Origin: Bemisia tabaci
Taxonomy: Eukaryota > Arthropoda > Insecta > Hemiptera > Aleyrodidae
Direction of reading: 5' to 3'
DNA length: 64,000 bases
NCBI RefSeq assembly: GCF_918797505.1
Contig: NC_092798.1
Coordinates: 12,661,501 to 12,725,500 of the forward strand
Shown: in pieces, positions 47,721 through 57,534 of the stretch
Layout: the number at the start of each line of letters is the position of its first letter
How positions within the stretch are numbered: position 1 is the first letter of the stretch
Made by a program: the position numbers and the translations under genes
The notes under the pieces: model-generated
Told to the model about the DNA's origin: nothing
Seen by the model: only the letters and a program-made list of their open reading frames with translations
Database searches by the model: none

Positions 47721-48829
47721 GTCAATAAGCCTCCACAAAATGTATATGATAAAAAATCATTTAAAAAATAATTTGAAGGATAAAGGTTTTATGGTCATTT
47801 TCAAAAGCTCTGGACTTTTCCATTTTTCAATAACCTTATTGTTTCTGAGGGAATATTCTTAAACAACCTAATGGCATTATGTGACACAGACTGGTCAGCA
47901 ATCTTCAGGCGAGCGATTTCAAAATTATTGATGTAGGTATTTCCAACATTTTTGATCATGTTAATGGAGACATCAATAAATGGGTGTTCACAAGGGTAGT
48001 TAAATCGATTGTTAGGGAGTAATCGAAAACATTATTTCTGTTCAATAAAAAATTGTCCTCGGCAGTGATTTAGACCCCACAAGACTGGACTATACCTTGA
48101 TGTGAGGTATGCTTAAACGATAGTACATCATTTATGACTTAACTGGCAGCGCCCTACCCTCATATCGGGCCGAACTGTCTCCTGTGAGATACACGAAACC
48201 TTTATGAGGTTGATGACAGTCGGTTAAAGTTTGGTATCTGTTTGCAGATTTTTTATCTTCACGAAACACAAAAAAAAAATATCATTCATGACCGGAAGGA
48301 TGAAACCTTCAACAAGTTCATTGTTCATGCAGTTTCATGCTCATTCGGCTGTGTTTATTTTTGCACCGACTTTGAGCGCATGTGGTAACTCATTTCCCTG
48401 GAATTCAGGATAGGCATGGTGATTACCCATCCGTTTGAGAGTATACTTGTCTGCGTGGGGAGTTTTAATTTGAAAAGAAAACTGCAACTTTTATTATCAG
48501 TTCAGAAATAAATGTGAGAAATCCAAGAATCGACGTAATTTGCTCCTCTCTGATTGTGAACATTACTCTTATTAGTTTTTGCGATATGTCAAACTTTTAA
48601 TAATCGAAAATCTGTCAAGAATTCTTGCAGTAAAGTGGCCTTAAAATGAGACACACAGGATGAATCCTAAACATTTATTACTTAGATTTTGGGGATACGT
48701 TACCCCTCAGATGCAAAATCCAAGTTAAAACTGGAATTCTTGTCAATGCATCACAGAAGGTTCTGATCTTCAATAGTATATCTGATCTTGAATTTATAAT
48801 GCTTATAATATGAGGTGAAAATTAATTTT

Positions 48830-49222
48830 GTAATAAAAAAGGATGAAGTACCAATTTTGCTTACAATGAGAACAAATTTTGCGAAAATACGGCCGATATT
48901 ATTATCCGAGATATCGCGCTTTGAAAAATTCGGTTCATGACGTAATCCAACGCGGTGGTTTGATTTAATCCAAGTTTCCCGTCGGGTAGCCACCAACCAG
49001 TGTAAATGTGTGTCCTCTTACTAATGAAAGCAAGGTGGAGGAAACCAAGGGGGTGACTACCGCGGTGGATGACGTCATAAACCGAATTTTTCAAAGGGCG
49101 ATATCTCGGTTGATATTGAGCGTAGAAAGTTGGGATTTGAACAGACCTTATTATTTTTATCTAGTCTGCGAGAACTAAGAATCAAAACACGATTCTGTGA
49201 TCAGCGCAACTGACCCATTGGT
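48830..49222. repeat. Palindromic GGTCAGTTGYGCTGG-family MITE, copy 3 (gene 3 intron 1)
   Basis: Right half intact (GCGGTGGATGACGTCATAAA, GCGATATCTCGG, GTGATCAGCGCAACTGACCC); left half shorter. It ends about 100 bp before gene 3 exon 2. Confidence 0.65.
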
Positions 49223-49320
49223 AAAAATTGCATATTTACAAAAGTTCTTCGAGTTCACGAATCCGTGACGATAAAATTTAGTTATTCTTTCCATTATTTT
49301 TATTGTTACCTTTTTTGCAG

Positions 49321-49419
49321 ATTTTCCTGATCGAGGTTCATGCCGGAATTCCGGTAATGACTAGAGTCATGAACGATGAGAACAAAGCATCAGTTCAGAA
49401 TCAGATTGCAGTTCCTCAG
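49321..49419 (+). CDS. Gene 3 exon 2: end of signal peptide and spacer
   Basis: Strong acceptor (pyrimidine tract, TTTTTTGCAG), 33 open codons in phase 0, donor CAG|GTGAGA. It encodes IFLIEVHAGIPVMTRVMNDE, then NKASVQNQIAVPQ. The start supplies the second half of the hydrophobic core and the cleavage site (VHA|G). Exon size equals gene 2 exon 2 exactly. No recognised domain. Confidence 0.72.
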
Positions 49420-49474
49420 GTGAGAATGTTAACGAAATTTTGAGAAATAAGTTGGACGGATTGATCGTACGGTG

Positions 49475-49560
49475 TACCGGCCAGGTTGGCCTGCTGATCA
49501 GTGTGCCTGACTTGAGATCAGTAGTTCGGGTCCGTGTCCCGGTGTTGGCGGGAAATTTTC
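49475..49560 (+). mobile_element. tRNA-derived SINE head
   Basis: GGCCAGGTTGGCCTGCTGATC (A box region), then CTTGAGATCAGTAGTTCGGG and TCCGTGTCCCGG (B box region): spacing and sequence of an RNA polymerase III promoter as in tRNA-derived SINEs. The SINE body probably continues to about 49630. Close to gene 3 exon 2, in intron 2. Confidence 0.5.
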
Positions 49561-49642
49561 ACGGAACTGACAAGTGAATCCACAGGAACAGATCTCACTC
49601 GGTCATAGTCCCTGAAAATTTGAAAGACTCGAGCATAAAAGT

Positions 49643-49856
49643 GCACCGAAAAAGAAGTGAAGTTGATTTTAAGTTGTGGATGTAAAAAAATGTGTGCGAG
49701 AACTTACGAAATGCTAAATTATCCGCCGTAGCAGTTAGTTTTACATCCTGGCGTTCCCATAGTAACTGATGGAGTGGGTAATTTAGCATTTTCTAAGTTC
49801 TCGCACACTTTTCTACATCAGCAGTTGAATCAACTTCATTTCTGTTTCGGTGTGCC
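49643..49856. repeat. 214-bp inverted-repeat element (gene 3 intron 2)
   Basis: CACCGAAAAAGAAGTGAAGT ... CTTCATTTCTGTTTCGGTG. Inner arms: TGTGTGCGAGAACTTACGAA / CTAAGTTCTCGCACAC and AAATGCTAAATTA / TAATTTAGCATTT. Confidence 0.65.
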
Positions 49857-50049
49857 TGATTCAGTGATTTCATTTGGAGAGAATCATTGCAAAATTATAG
49901 TGATGTAATTCCGTAATTTTTGCAGGTTTTGATTTTACTTTTTAGAACAAATTATTTTTCTATTCTTCAAACTATACTGCAAATGCCGTATTTAGCAGTA
50001 AGCTAATCTGCAGTAATTGCTACTTTGCTCAAAACGGTGGGTATTTCAG

Positions 50050-50094
50050 GGATACTTCTTTCTCGGTCGAGGGAAATTCACAGATTGCTTCAAG
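50050..50094 (+). CDS. Possible optional microexon of gene 3
   Basis: Acceptor GGTATTTCAG, 15 open codons (GYFFLGRGKFTDCFK) and donor AAG|GTGATA, phase 0 on both sides, so it could be inserted between exon 2 and the last exon without changing the frame. It lies in a stretch that does not match any repeat family in the window. Genes 1 and 2 show no obvious counterpart, and 45-nt open stretches with such borders occur by chance, so this is only a candidate. Confidence 0.25.
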
Positions 50095-50240
50095 GTGATA
50101 TTTTGTAGACATTAATGTTAAAAATTAAATAAGAGAAGAAATTAGACGGCATTGAATGTGCAGGTATGTAGAGCGATTCTAGTTAAATCTGTTCATTCAC
50201 CATCATTATATAAAGACGAGAGTTTTCCCCAGGACTTAAC

Positions 50241-50405
50241 TAGTGTCGTGGCGTGAATTGCGATGTATCGATTGATATGACATTTAAACCTAAGGTAAGG
50301 AATCGATTATTTAGGTGTTCGCTGCGAACACCCTGTTTATCGATCCTTTTCCATAGGTTTAAATGGCATAACAATCGACATATCGCAAATCACGCCACGC
50401 CACTG
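50241..50405. mobile_element. hAT-like MITE (CAGTGGCGTGGCGTG), copy 5 (gene 3 intron 2)
   Basis: A perfect 8-bp duplication GACTTAAC. The left end starts TAGTGTCG rather than CAGTGGCG; the right end is intact. Confidence 0.85.
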
Positions 50406-51210
50406 GACTTAACAGTGAATCGCCTTATTCCTAAAATGAACCGGTAATAGGTTTCTCAATGTATCATTTACGGCTAGTAACACAGCTTGCACAGAGTGTG
50501 TAATCGAATCTTATCATAAAAAAGTTACACGCATCCTAAATTCTGAGGATAGATCGTTTTTTCACGTGAAAATATAATTCTTGTTCATCATCACACGTAA
50601 ATTGCTCGATACTTCAAATCTGAAAAATTGACTGCGTGAATGCTGGATGAATTGATTCGAAGTATACAAAGAATTGAAAATAAGATTTTACGGAAACATG
50701 ATACAGTGCATTATGCAAAGAAATATAATACTGTCGGGGCCATTTTTTTAAAGTTCATCCCGGAAATCTCTATATCTGTGCCTTTTTACGGAAAATTCGC
50801 ACGTATTTCGAACTTTCGTACCGGCGTTTCCTTGTCTGTGCTTTTCCAGATTATTCGTTCGAAATCCCGTGGCAAAGGTTCTATTCGCTACTCGAATAAG
50901 AGCCTCCTCATTTGTTTCACTTTTTTTTTTTTTGTTTAACGTCCCATCTGTTCGGTTGCTTTTTTCAATCAGACAAATGCCACGTGTGTTTCAGTCGGTG
51001 GTATTGCCGAACGTCGCGCGGAAAAGTAATTTTATGGAGGTGTTCACACGGCGCATTTAAAAAAAAACCGCGCAACTGTAAAACGATTCGTTATTCTGTG
51101 TGCACTGCCCCACGATGGAACGAACCGTTGAGGAAGTCGACGCACAAAATCTTGAGTAAAATGGGCCTGTTGCAAACTTCAGCTAAAACAAAAAGAAGAG
51201 TTGCAAATTA

Positions 51211-51632
51211 GGCCTTGTCTCCACGGGTCTTTTCACGAGGTTTGTCCCAGGGAAAAATCCCACTTACGAAGTTGGGAAAAATATTGAGTTGATCAATATT
51301 TTTCCCAGTACCAAGTATGGTCCTTTTACTCCTAGGACCAACTGAGAGAAGAAGAAGAAGTGTAAACGAATTGTGCGATATTTTGTTGATTACTCCATTG
51401 TTCATGTTTGTTTAGTTGAAATACTGTGTCTAATTGTCAGTTGAGTGCAATTATTATTTTAATCCCGGCGAAATACTCGACTTCATCTAATTTATCTTCC
51501 CGCGCAAACTAGTCGCAGGGCCGTATGAGCCCCGTCCCGTGGAGACGGTAACTGGGAAAAATCCCAGAAGTTTCATTCCTGCGATTCGAACTTGGGACAA
51601 ATCCCATGAAAACGTCCCGTGGAGACAAGGCC
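51211..51632. mobile_element. Harbinger-like MITE (GGCCTTGTCTCCACGGG)
   Basis: GGCCTTGTCTCCACGGG ... CCCGTGGAGACAAGGCC with TTA on both sides, the target duplication expected of PIF/Harbinger. Inner arms contain GGGAAAAATCCCA. Confidence 0.8.
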
Positions 51633-51635
51633 TTA

Positions 51636-52953
51636 TAGTCCAGGCAAATAAGCCATGAAAAGGGCTATAGCCTGCAAAAATCCCGGGTAGCAATGTTTTC
51701 ATCGATTCCTATGTAATTTTTGACGCTGAATCCGAATTTCAACTTTGCGCCATTAAATTCGGACCGGAAAGTTGCCAAATTTGGCAAAAATGGCCTAAAA
51801 TCGGACTTTTTTCCGGATTATGGCCTGTAACTTGCCAAAAATTGATCTGACGATAAAATTAGTTATTTTCAGAAATAAAGCTCGTTAAATTTCCTATAAA
51901 AAAGTTTCTAAACACTTTTTTGCTGAAGGCAAAATCAAGCGCGCTGGCGGGCTCCAAACTTTGAAAAATGAGCGAAAATTTGGTTATTTGCGGGTTATGG
52001 CCTGTGACTCGTCCAAAATTGATCTAACGACAATTTGGTTGTTTTAAAAAAAAGTTCGTTAAATTTCCCATAAAAAAGTTTCTATACACTTTTTTGCTCA
52101 AGGCAAAATGAAGCGCGCTGGCGGGCACCGAACTTTGAAAAATGAACGAAAATTGCGTTTTTTTGCGGTTTTTGCAAAAATCCCGGGTAGTTATGTTCTC
52201 AGTGAATCCTACGTAATTTTTGACGCTGAATCCGGATTTCAACTTTGCACCATTAAATTCGGACCGGAAAGTTGCCAAATTTGGCAAAAATGGCCTAAAA
52301 TCGGCCTTTTTTCTGGATTATGACCTGTAACTTGCTAAAAATTGATCTGACGATAAAATTAGTTATTTTCAGAAATAAAGCTCGTTAAATTTCCTGTAAA
52401 AGAGTTCCTATACACTTTTTTGCTCAATGCAAAATCAAGCGGGCTGGCGGGCTTCGAACTTTGAAAAATGAGCAAAAACTGTGTTTTTCGCGATTTTTGC
52501 CCGATTTCTCCTGCTTTAATCGTCCGACGAGTAATTTCTGGACAAATTAAGTGAAGTACACTGAGTGAAATGAATTGATGTAAATAATAAGGATAACCCA
52601 ACACATTACAGTATGCGCAGTTTTCGCACATTTTACAAAGTTCGGAGCCCGCCAGCGCGCTTGATTTTGCCTTGAGCAAAAAAGTGTGTAGGAACTTTTT
52701 TATAGGAAATTTAACGAGCTTTATTTCTGAAAATAACTAATTTTATCGTCAGATCAATTTTTGGCAAGTTACAGGCCATAATCCGGAAAAAAGTCCAATT
52801 TTAGGCCATTTTTGCCAAATTTGGCAACTTTCCGGTCCGAATTTAATGGCGCAAAGTTGAAATTCGGATTCAGCGTCAAAAATTACATAAGAAACGATGA
52901 AAACATTGCTACCCGGGATTTTTGCAGGCTCTTTTCCTTGTTTGCCTGGACTA
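51636..52953. mobile_element. Harbinger-like element (TAGTCCAGGCAAA) with tandemly amplified arm
   Basis: TAGTCCAGGCAAATAAG ... CTTGTTTGCCTGGACTA with TTA on both sides. The left arm consists of about two and a half direct copies of a roughly 480-bp unit (CCCGGGTAGCAATG, AAAGTTGCCAAATTTGGC, GCGCGCTGGCGGGC); the right arm is a single inverted unit. No transposase. Confidence 0.8.
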
Positions 52954-53331
52954 TTACAGCATCTGTCTCAAAAGTCACGATGAACGCATCAGGGAAGTCT
53001 AAAATACATGTCTAACTTCACAATCTGCAAGAGGAATAAGCGTTTTTTAAAGCTTTTGCTTCAAAAACGATACTACAGCACAGGTGAACATCACGTAAGA
53101 GGAGTCGTACCATCTAACTCTTGTGCATTAGAATGCTAGTGCACATACAATTTAACATGACTGGTGCTTCGGCGCACAAAACGTAAGGAAGCACCATGGT
53201 CTTGAGCGAAACAAGGAAAATGTAAAATAAACACGCCGGTTGATAAAATGCCGCCTCGTCACTTGTGTTTCGGCAGGTTGGCAGGTTAGTGTCGGCCATG
53301 TTGAATATTACATAGCATCCTAGTGCGGAAA

Positions 53332-54291
53332 TAGAGACAAGAGACCCTCCACTGGCCTCCAAGCGAAAGGTGGAAGCTTTTACTTTCGGGGTTTCAACAA
53401 TGGGCCTGTTGCAAACTTTTGCTAGAGCAGAATGAAGAGTTGTTTCCTATAGATAATGCCTCAAAAATCACGATGAGCGCATCGGCAAAGTCTGAAATGC
53501 ACTCATAAATTCACAATCTGCGTAAGAAATTTGCGTTATTTTGAGCTTCCCGCTTCAAAAACGATACTACTGCACAGGTGAACATTTTGTTAGAGGAGTC
53601 GTTCCATCGTCGGCAATATTCATCATGACCGACGCTTGCGCAGTTCCTCGCGTGATTCGAGGAGAGTTCAAGGTCAATTAAGGCGGGCGAGGAAAATATG
53701 AACGTAAACTCGCCGATTGTTATATGGTTTAATCCTGTTCAGGTGTTATCTCGTCCCATCACACGTGTTTTGGCGGACTGGTGTCGGCCATGATGAGTAT
53801 TGTCGCCAATGGAACGACTCCTCTAACAAAATGTTCACCTGTACCGTAGTATCGTTTTCGAAGCGGGAAGCTCAAAAAACCGCAAATTTCTTACGCAGAT
53901 TGTGAAGTTATGAGTGCATTTCAGACTTTGCCGATGCGCTTATCGTGATTTTTGAAGTATTATCTGCAGGAAACAACTCTTAGTTTTGCTGTAGCAAAAG
54001 TTTGCAACAGGCCCATTCCTTATGGACAATCACTAGGGAACAACAGTCATCAGTTCATCACCCTAGTTTCGGCTGTTGACTTACCTGCATGGTCGATGAT
54101 GAGCATCGGATGACGTCATGAGCCCAACAAGTTTCCGAAACGTCGGCCATTTTCGGCTTGTTTGCAAAACGAAACTGCCAACACGTTGTTGAACATCAAC
54201 CATGTAAGTAAGTCAACAGTGGACTGCTGAAGTCCCGAAAGTAAAAGCTTCCACAATGGCCTAGATACTAGTGGAGGGTCTCTTGTCTCTG
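53332..54291. mobile_element. hAT-like MITE (CAGAGACAAGAGACCC), copy 2, interrupted
   Basis: A perfect 8-bp duplication TGCGGAAA. Its left arm carries the inserted element 53402-54014. The host of this insertion is the GGGCCTGTTGCAAAC element begun at 51163. Confidence 0.85.
53402..54014. mobile_element. GGGCCTGTTGCAAAC element, inner intact copy
   Basis: 613-bp inverted repeat: GGGCCTGTTGCAAACTTTTG ... CAAAAGTTTGCAACAGGCCC. AT on both sides of the insertion. Arms contain CGCTTCAAAAACGATACTAC, then GTGAACATTTTGTTAGAGG. It is inserted in 53332-54291. Confidence 0.8.
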
Positions 54292-54835
54292 TGCGGAAAG
54301 GTTGGATAGAACGATTCCTCTTACGAAATATTCACCCGTGTGGTAGTATCATTTTTGAAGCGGGAAGCTTAAAAAACTCATATTTATTGCGCAAATTGTG
54401 AAGTTAGGAGTGTTTCAGACTAATCCAATGCTTCATCGTGGTTTTTGCGCCATTTCCATAAAAGACAGCCTTTCTTTTTGCTTTGCTTAGCTCTTTCTGC
54501 TTTGGTCGTAGAGAAAGTACAGAAGGTGGTGGCAAGCGGAGAAATGTACTTTTCTACGTCACGGCTAAAAATGAAGCCGCCCTCCTGACTGGTCATTAGG
54601 ATCGCGGGAAAACAGAGACCTCTTTGAAAAAAAAGGAGCGAGAAAGTCTGTGAGGTTCCCACTTATTTTGGCTCTAAAAACTCGTAACTATGGCTTTTTA
54701 TGTTTCAATACATATGTTTTTCTATCAATGTTTCACTTTAACTGAACCTAATTCGTAAATTAAAAATATATATTTCATATAATAACTCTTATCTCAATTC
54801 GTCCTGTTTTGAAGGTGTAAGTATGTCAAATTACA

Positions 54836-54915
54836 GGAAAAAGCGGAAACAAGGCTAAAAATACACAATAGCCTTGTTCCGGCTTTTAGCCTTGTTTCCG
54901 CTTTTTCCTGTGTTT
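54836..54915. repeat. Hairpin of AAGCGGAAACAAGGCTAAAA
   Basis: CAGGAAAAAGCGGAAACAAG, then GCTAAAA ... TTTTAGCCTTGTTTCCGCTT then TTTCCTG; 26-bp near-perfect stem. Confidence 0.7.
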
Positions 54916-55149
54916 TCGTTTATCGTTTCCGTTTCGGGCTGCTTTCACATACCCTTTGTTTTCCACTATGTCAAATTACGTTCTGTGCGTCAAAAAAACA
55001 GAAATTGGAGAGTCATGGTAACTAATGTTCAATTATATGACTTTCAATGTTAGTTTGAGTGGTGATGTAGGTAGTTCTTTATACAGGTTCCATCATGAAA
55101 TGCATGAAATGTACTTTTTTTTGAACAGCGGCCAGTCCGTGTACTTTTC

Positions 55150-55570
55150 TAGGACACCTTTATAGACAGAGTATGGCCATTCGTATCTTTTTATTACACG
55201 AAAACTGTACCGCTTTTTGATTGGTCAACGAGTTTTTAGGCTTCACGATGCTCTCACGGCCGTAAATAAACAAACACGATAGCGGATCACCGTGACATCG
55301 ATAAGAAGCTAAAATTTTACAAAATTTCCAATTATACGGCTGTACCAATTTCAACTAGCATGTTTGCGAATAACACACGAAAACACTGTTAAATCGCCTT
55401 TCGCCTTAATCACAGGAGGATGTAAGATGTGCATAACCCCAAACTTGCTTGCTGATAACAGCCATCTTGTTCGTTTATTTACGGCCGTAAGAACATCCTG
55501 TCAGCCTATTTTCACGCGACCAAAGAAAAATCGGCATAGAAATGGCCATATTCCGTCTAGAGGTGTCGTC
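55150..55570. repeat. Inverted-repeat element (GGACACCTTTATAGAC / GTCTAGAGGTGTC)
   Basis: Outer arms with GAGTATGGCCATTCGTATCT against AATGGCCATATTCCG; inner arms with CACGGCCGTAAATAAACAAAC against GTTCGTTTATTTACGGCCGT. A related fragment lies at 11513-11595 (TTGTTTGTTTACTTACGGTC). Confidence 0.6.
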
Positions 55571-55912
55571 AGCTAAGTTGACGGTTGTTTACTTTCGGTT
55601 TGCAGGCGTTTTCGCGTCACTACTATCCACATGAAAACATCAGACTCTCTCAGAAGCAAAAAAACACAATTTTAGCTAAGTTTTTTAATACTTTCAAACC
55701 CTGTAACACTTTAATTTTTAGCCACACAGAAATCGCAACCACAAAAAAGTCGCAAATCATAACTGATAAACAGTTTTTTTACGATACGATCACGAGACTG
55801 ATGTTTTCAATGTGGACAGTAGCAAACGCCGCTTTGTCCAGAGGCTCAAATTCGTCGTTGGCGCTTGCAGACCGAAAGTAAACAACCGTCAACTTAGCTG
55901 ACGACACCTCTA
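55558..55912. mobile_element. Inverted-repeat element (TAGAGGTGTCGTCAGCTAAG)
   Basis: TAGAGGTGTCGTCAGCTAAG ... CTTAGCTGACGACACCTCTA. The arms of about 55 bp include GTTGTTTACTTTCGGT. Overlaps the end of the preceding repeat. Confidence 0.7.
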
Positions 55913-55924
55913 TAAAGGTACTCC

Positions 55925-56256
55925 CAGAGACAAGAGACCCTCCACTGGCCTCCTATAGCGACAGGTGGAAGCTTTTACTTTCGGGGTTTCAACAATTCCT
56001 TATGGACAATTATTAGGGAGCAACAGTTATCACCCTAGTTTCGGCTGTTGACTTACCTACATGGTCGATGATGAGCTTTGGATGACGTCATGAGCCAAAC
56101 AAGTTTCCTAAACTTCGGCCATTTTCGGCTTGTTTGCGAGACGAAACTGCCAACATGTTGTTAAACATCAACCATGTAGGTAAGTCAACAGTAGAATTCC
56201 CGAAAGTAAATTCTTCCACCATGGCCAAGATACTAGTGGAGGGTCTCTTGTCTCTG
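55925..56256. mobile_element. hAT-like MITE (CAGAGACAAGAGACCC), copy 3, complete
   Basis: 332 bp, uninterrupted, with a perfect 8-bp duplication GGTACTCC. It is the intact reference copy of the family. It lies about 110 bp upstream of gene 3's last exon, much as copy 1 lies upstream of gene 1's. Confidence 0.88.
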
Positions 56257-56374
56257 GGTACTCCATACTTTTCTTCGTCACAGAAAATCTTCAAGATGAC
56301 TGCCTTGCCACCACCTTCTGCATTTTCTCTATGGTTATTGGCATCTTAACGGAGCAGTACTCCTATGTTCGCAG

Positions 56375-56866
56375 GACGAGTGGACGAAGTTGGAAGTCGG
56401 TTCCGGGGCTACGACGGCTCCAGACAAAGCTTCGGCAGCGTCTCAACACTTGGTAGCGCGGGAACCAGGAGTAGGACCAGAAGCAGGACCAGCACCAGCA
56501 CTAGCGAAAACAGTGAGCAGGAAAAAATCATGGGGAAACAGGTTGGGCTCACTCAAGCTGACCAAATCTTGGTCCAAATCATCACGCTCTGACACCTCAT
56601 CACGCGCTGGCAGCCCAGCTCGCTCTGACAGCAGCCTATCACGCGCTAGGAGCTCCGCGGGTTCCGAATCCGGCTACACCTCGGACGGCTCCCGACCAAG
56701 ACTGCAGAGGAGTCATGCCTTCCGCGAGGGAGGTTCGAGCCGCTCTCTGGGTTCGAGTAAGAGGTACAACAGTTTCCATTTGGATGGTGTTATGTCACCG
56801 ACTCGAGAGGGAAAACGACGCTCGCCGCCACGCCGCCGCAACTCGTCGAAATCGCAGAGCGGTTAA
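56375..56866 (+). CDS. Gene 3 last exon: basic Ser/Arg-rich tail
   Basis: Acceptor CTATGTTCGCAG, then 163 codons in phase 0 to TAA at 56864-56866. Composition runs from Ala/Pro/Gly-rich (DEWTKLEVGSGATTAPDKAS) to Lys/Ser/Trp-rich (SLKLTKSWSKSSRS), to RS-repeat-like (SSRAGSPARSDSSLSRARSS) and a strongly basic end (KRRSPPRRRNSSKSQSG). Joined to exons 1 and 2 it gives a 206-aa secreted preprotein. RRSPP is reminiscent of GSRSPP in genes 1 and 2, but overall identity is low. The RS/RSPP content resembles nuclear SR proteins by composition only; the signal peptide argues for secretion. The exon starts about 110 bp after a hAT-like MITE and ends just before a tandem repeat block. Confidence 0.7.
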   Translation, partial: DEWTKLEVGSGATTAPDKASAASQHLVAREPGVGPEAGPAPALAKTVSRKKSWGNRLGSLKLTKSWSKSSRSDTSSRAGSPARSDSSLSRARSSAGSESGYTSDGSRPRLQRSHAFREGGSSRSLGSSKRYNSFHLDGVMSPTREGKRRSPPRRRNSSKSQSG

Positions 56867-56892
56867 CGTGCTACCCCCTTGACAGATACCAC

Positions 56893-57500
56893 CAGCGGGC
56901 CGATTATTGAAATTGATAGACAAAGCAATAGACAAAGAAGACATAAGGAGTATAAAGCAATCCTATTGGTTGAAATGGGTGGTTCCAATAGACTAAGGGA
57001 GAAAATAATGGACTATCTATCGGGTCTCTCGTGGGTTGCCGTCAGTTAGTCTATCACCTAGTCTTTTGTCCATTGCAACCACCTTCTTCCACCAATAGGA
57101 TCATCCCTTCAAATCCCTTTTGTCGTCTCTGTCTATAGCTTTGTCTATCAGTTTCAATAATCGACCTGCTGCAGGCCGATAATTGAAATTGATAGACAAA
57201 GCAATAGACAAAGAAGACATAAGGAGTATAAAGCAATCCTATTGGTTGAAATGGGTGGTTCCAATAGACTAAGGGAGAAAATAATGGACTAACTATCGGG
57301 TCTCTCGTGGGTTGCCGTCAGTTAGTCTATCACCTAGTCTTTTGTCCATTGCAACCACCTTCTTCCACCAATAGGATCCCTCCAAATCCCTTTTGTCGTC
57401 TCTGTCTATAGCTTTGTCTATCACTTTCAATAATCGACCTGCTGCAGGCCGATAATTGAAATTGATAGACAAAGCGATAGACAAAGAAGACGAAAAGGGT
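56893..57500. repeat. Tandem repeat, about 278-bp unit, two full and one partial copy
   Basis: Units start at about 56893, 57171 and 57447 (GGCCGATAATTGAAATTGAT, then AGACAAAGC). Units 1 and 2 are almost identical over GGGTCTCTCGTGGGTTGCCG. Each unit is itself roughly palindromic (AGACAAAGC ... GCTTTGTCT). Begins 27 bp after gene 3's stop codon. Confidence 0.8.
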
Positions 57501-57534
57501 ATGGAGGGATCCCCCCCCCCCCCCACCCCCGGGA

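Larger units (their letters stand above)
51163..54460. mobile_element. Outer GGGCCTGTTGCAAAC element carrying nested insertions
   Basis: Left end GGGCCTGTTGCAAACTTCAG at 51163. The body continues at 52957-53331 and 54292-54460, in line with the intact sister copy 53402-54014. Between these pieces lie 51211-51632, 51636-52953 and 53332-54291. The right terminus is lost. Confidence 0.7.

Noticed and set aside
56365..56592. Second plus-strand frame over gene 3's last exon (FAGRVDEVGSRF...)
   Set aside because: It would need phase-2 entry, but exon 2 ends in phase 0; the chosen frame is also more than twice as long.
56375..56866. SR-type splicing factor
   Set aside because: RS/RSPP content fits by composition only; there is no RNA-recognition motif and the protein begins with a signal peptide.
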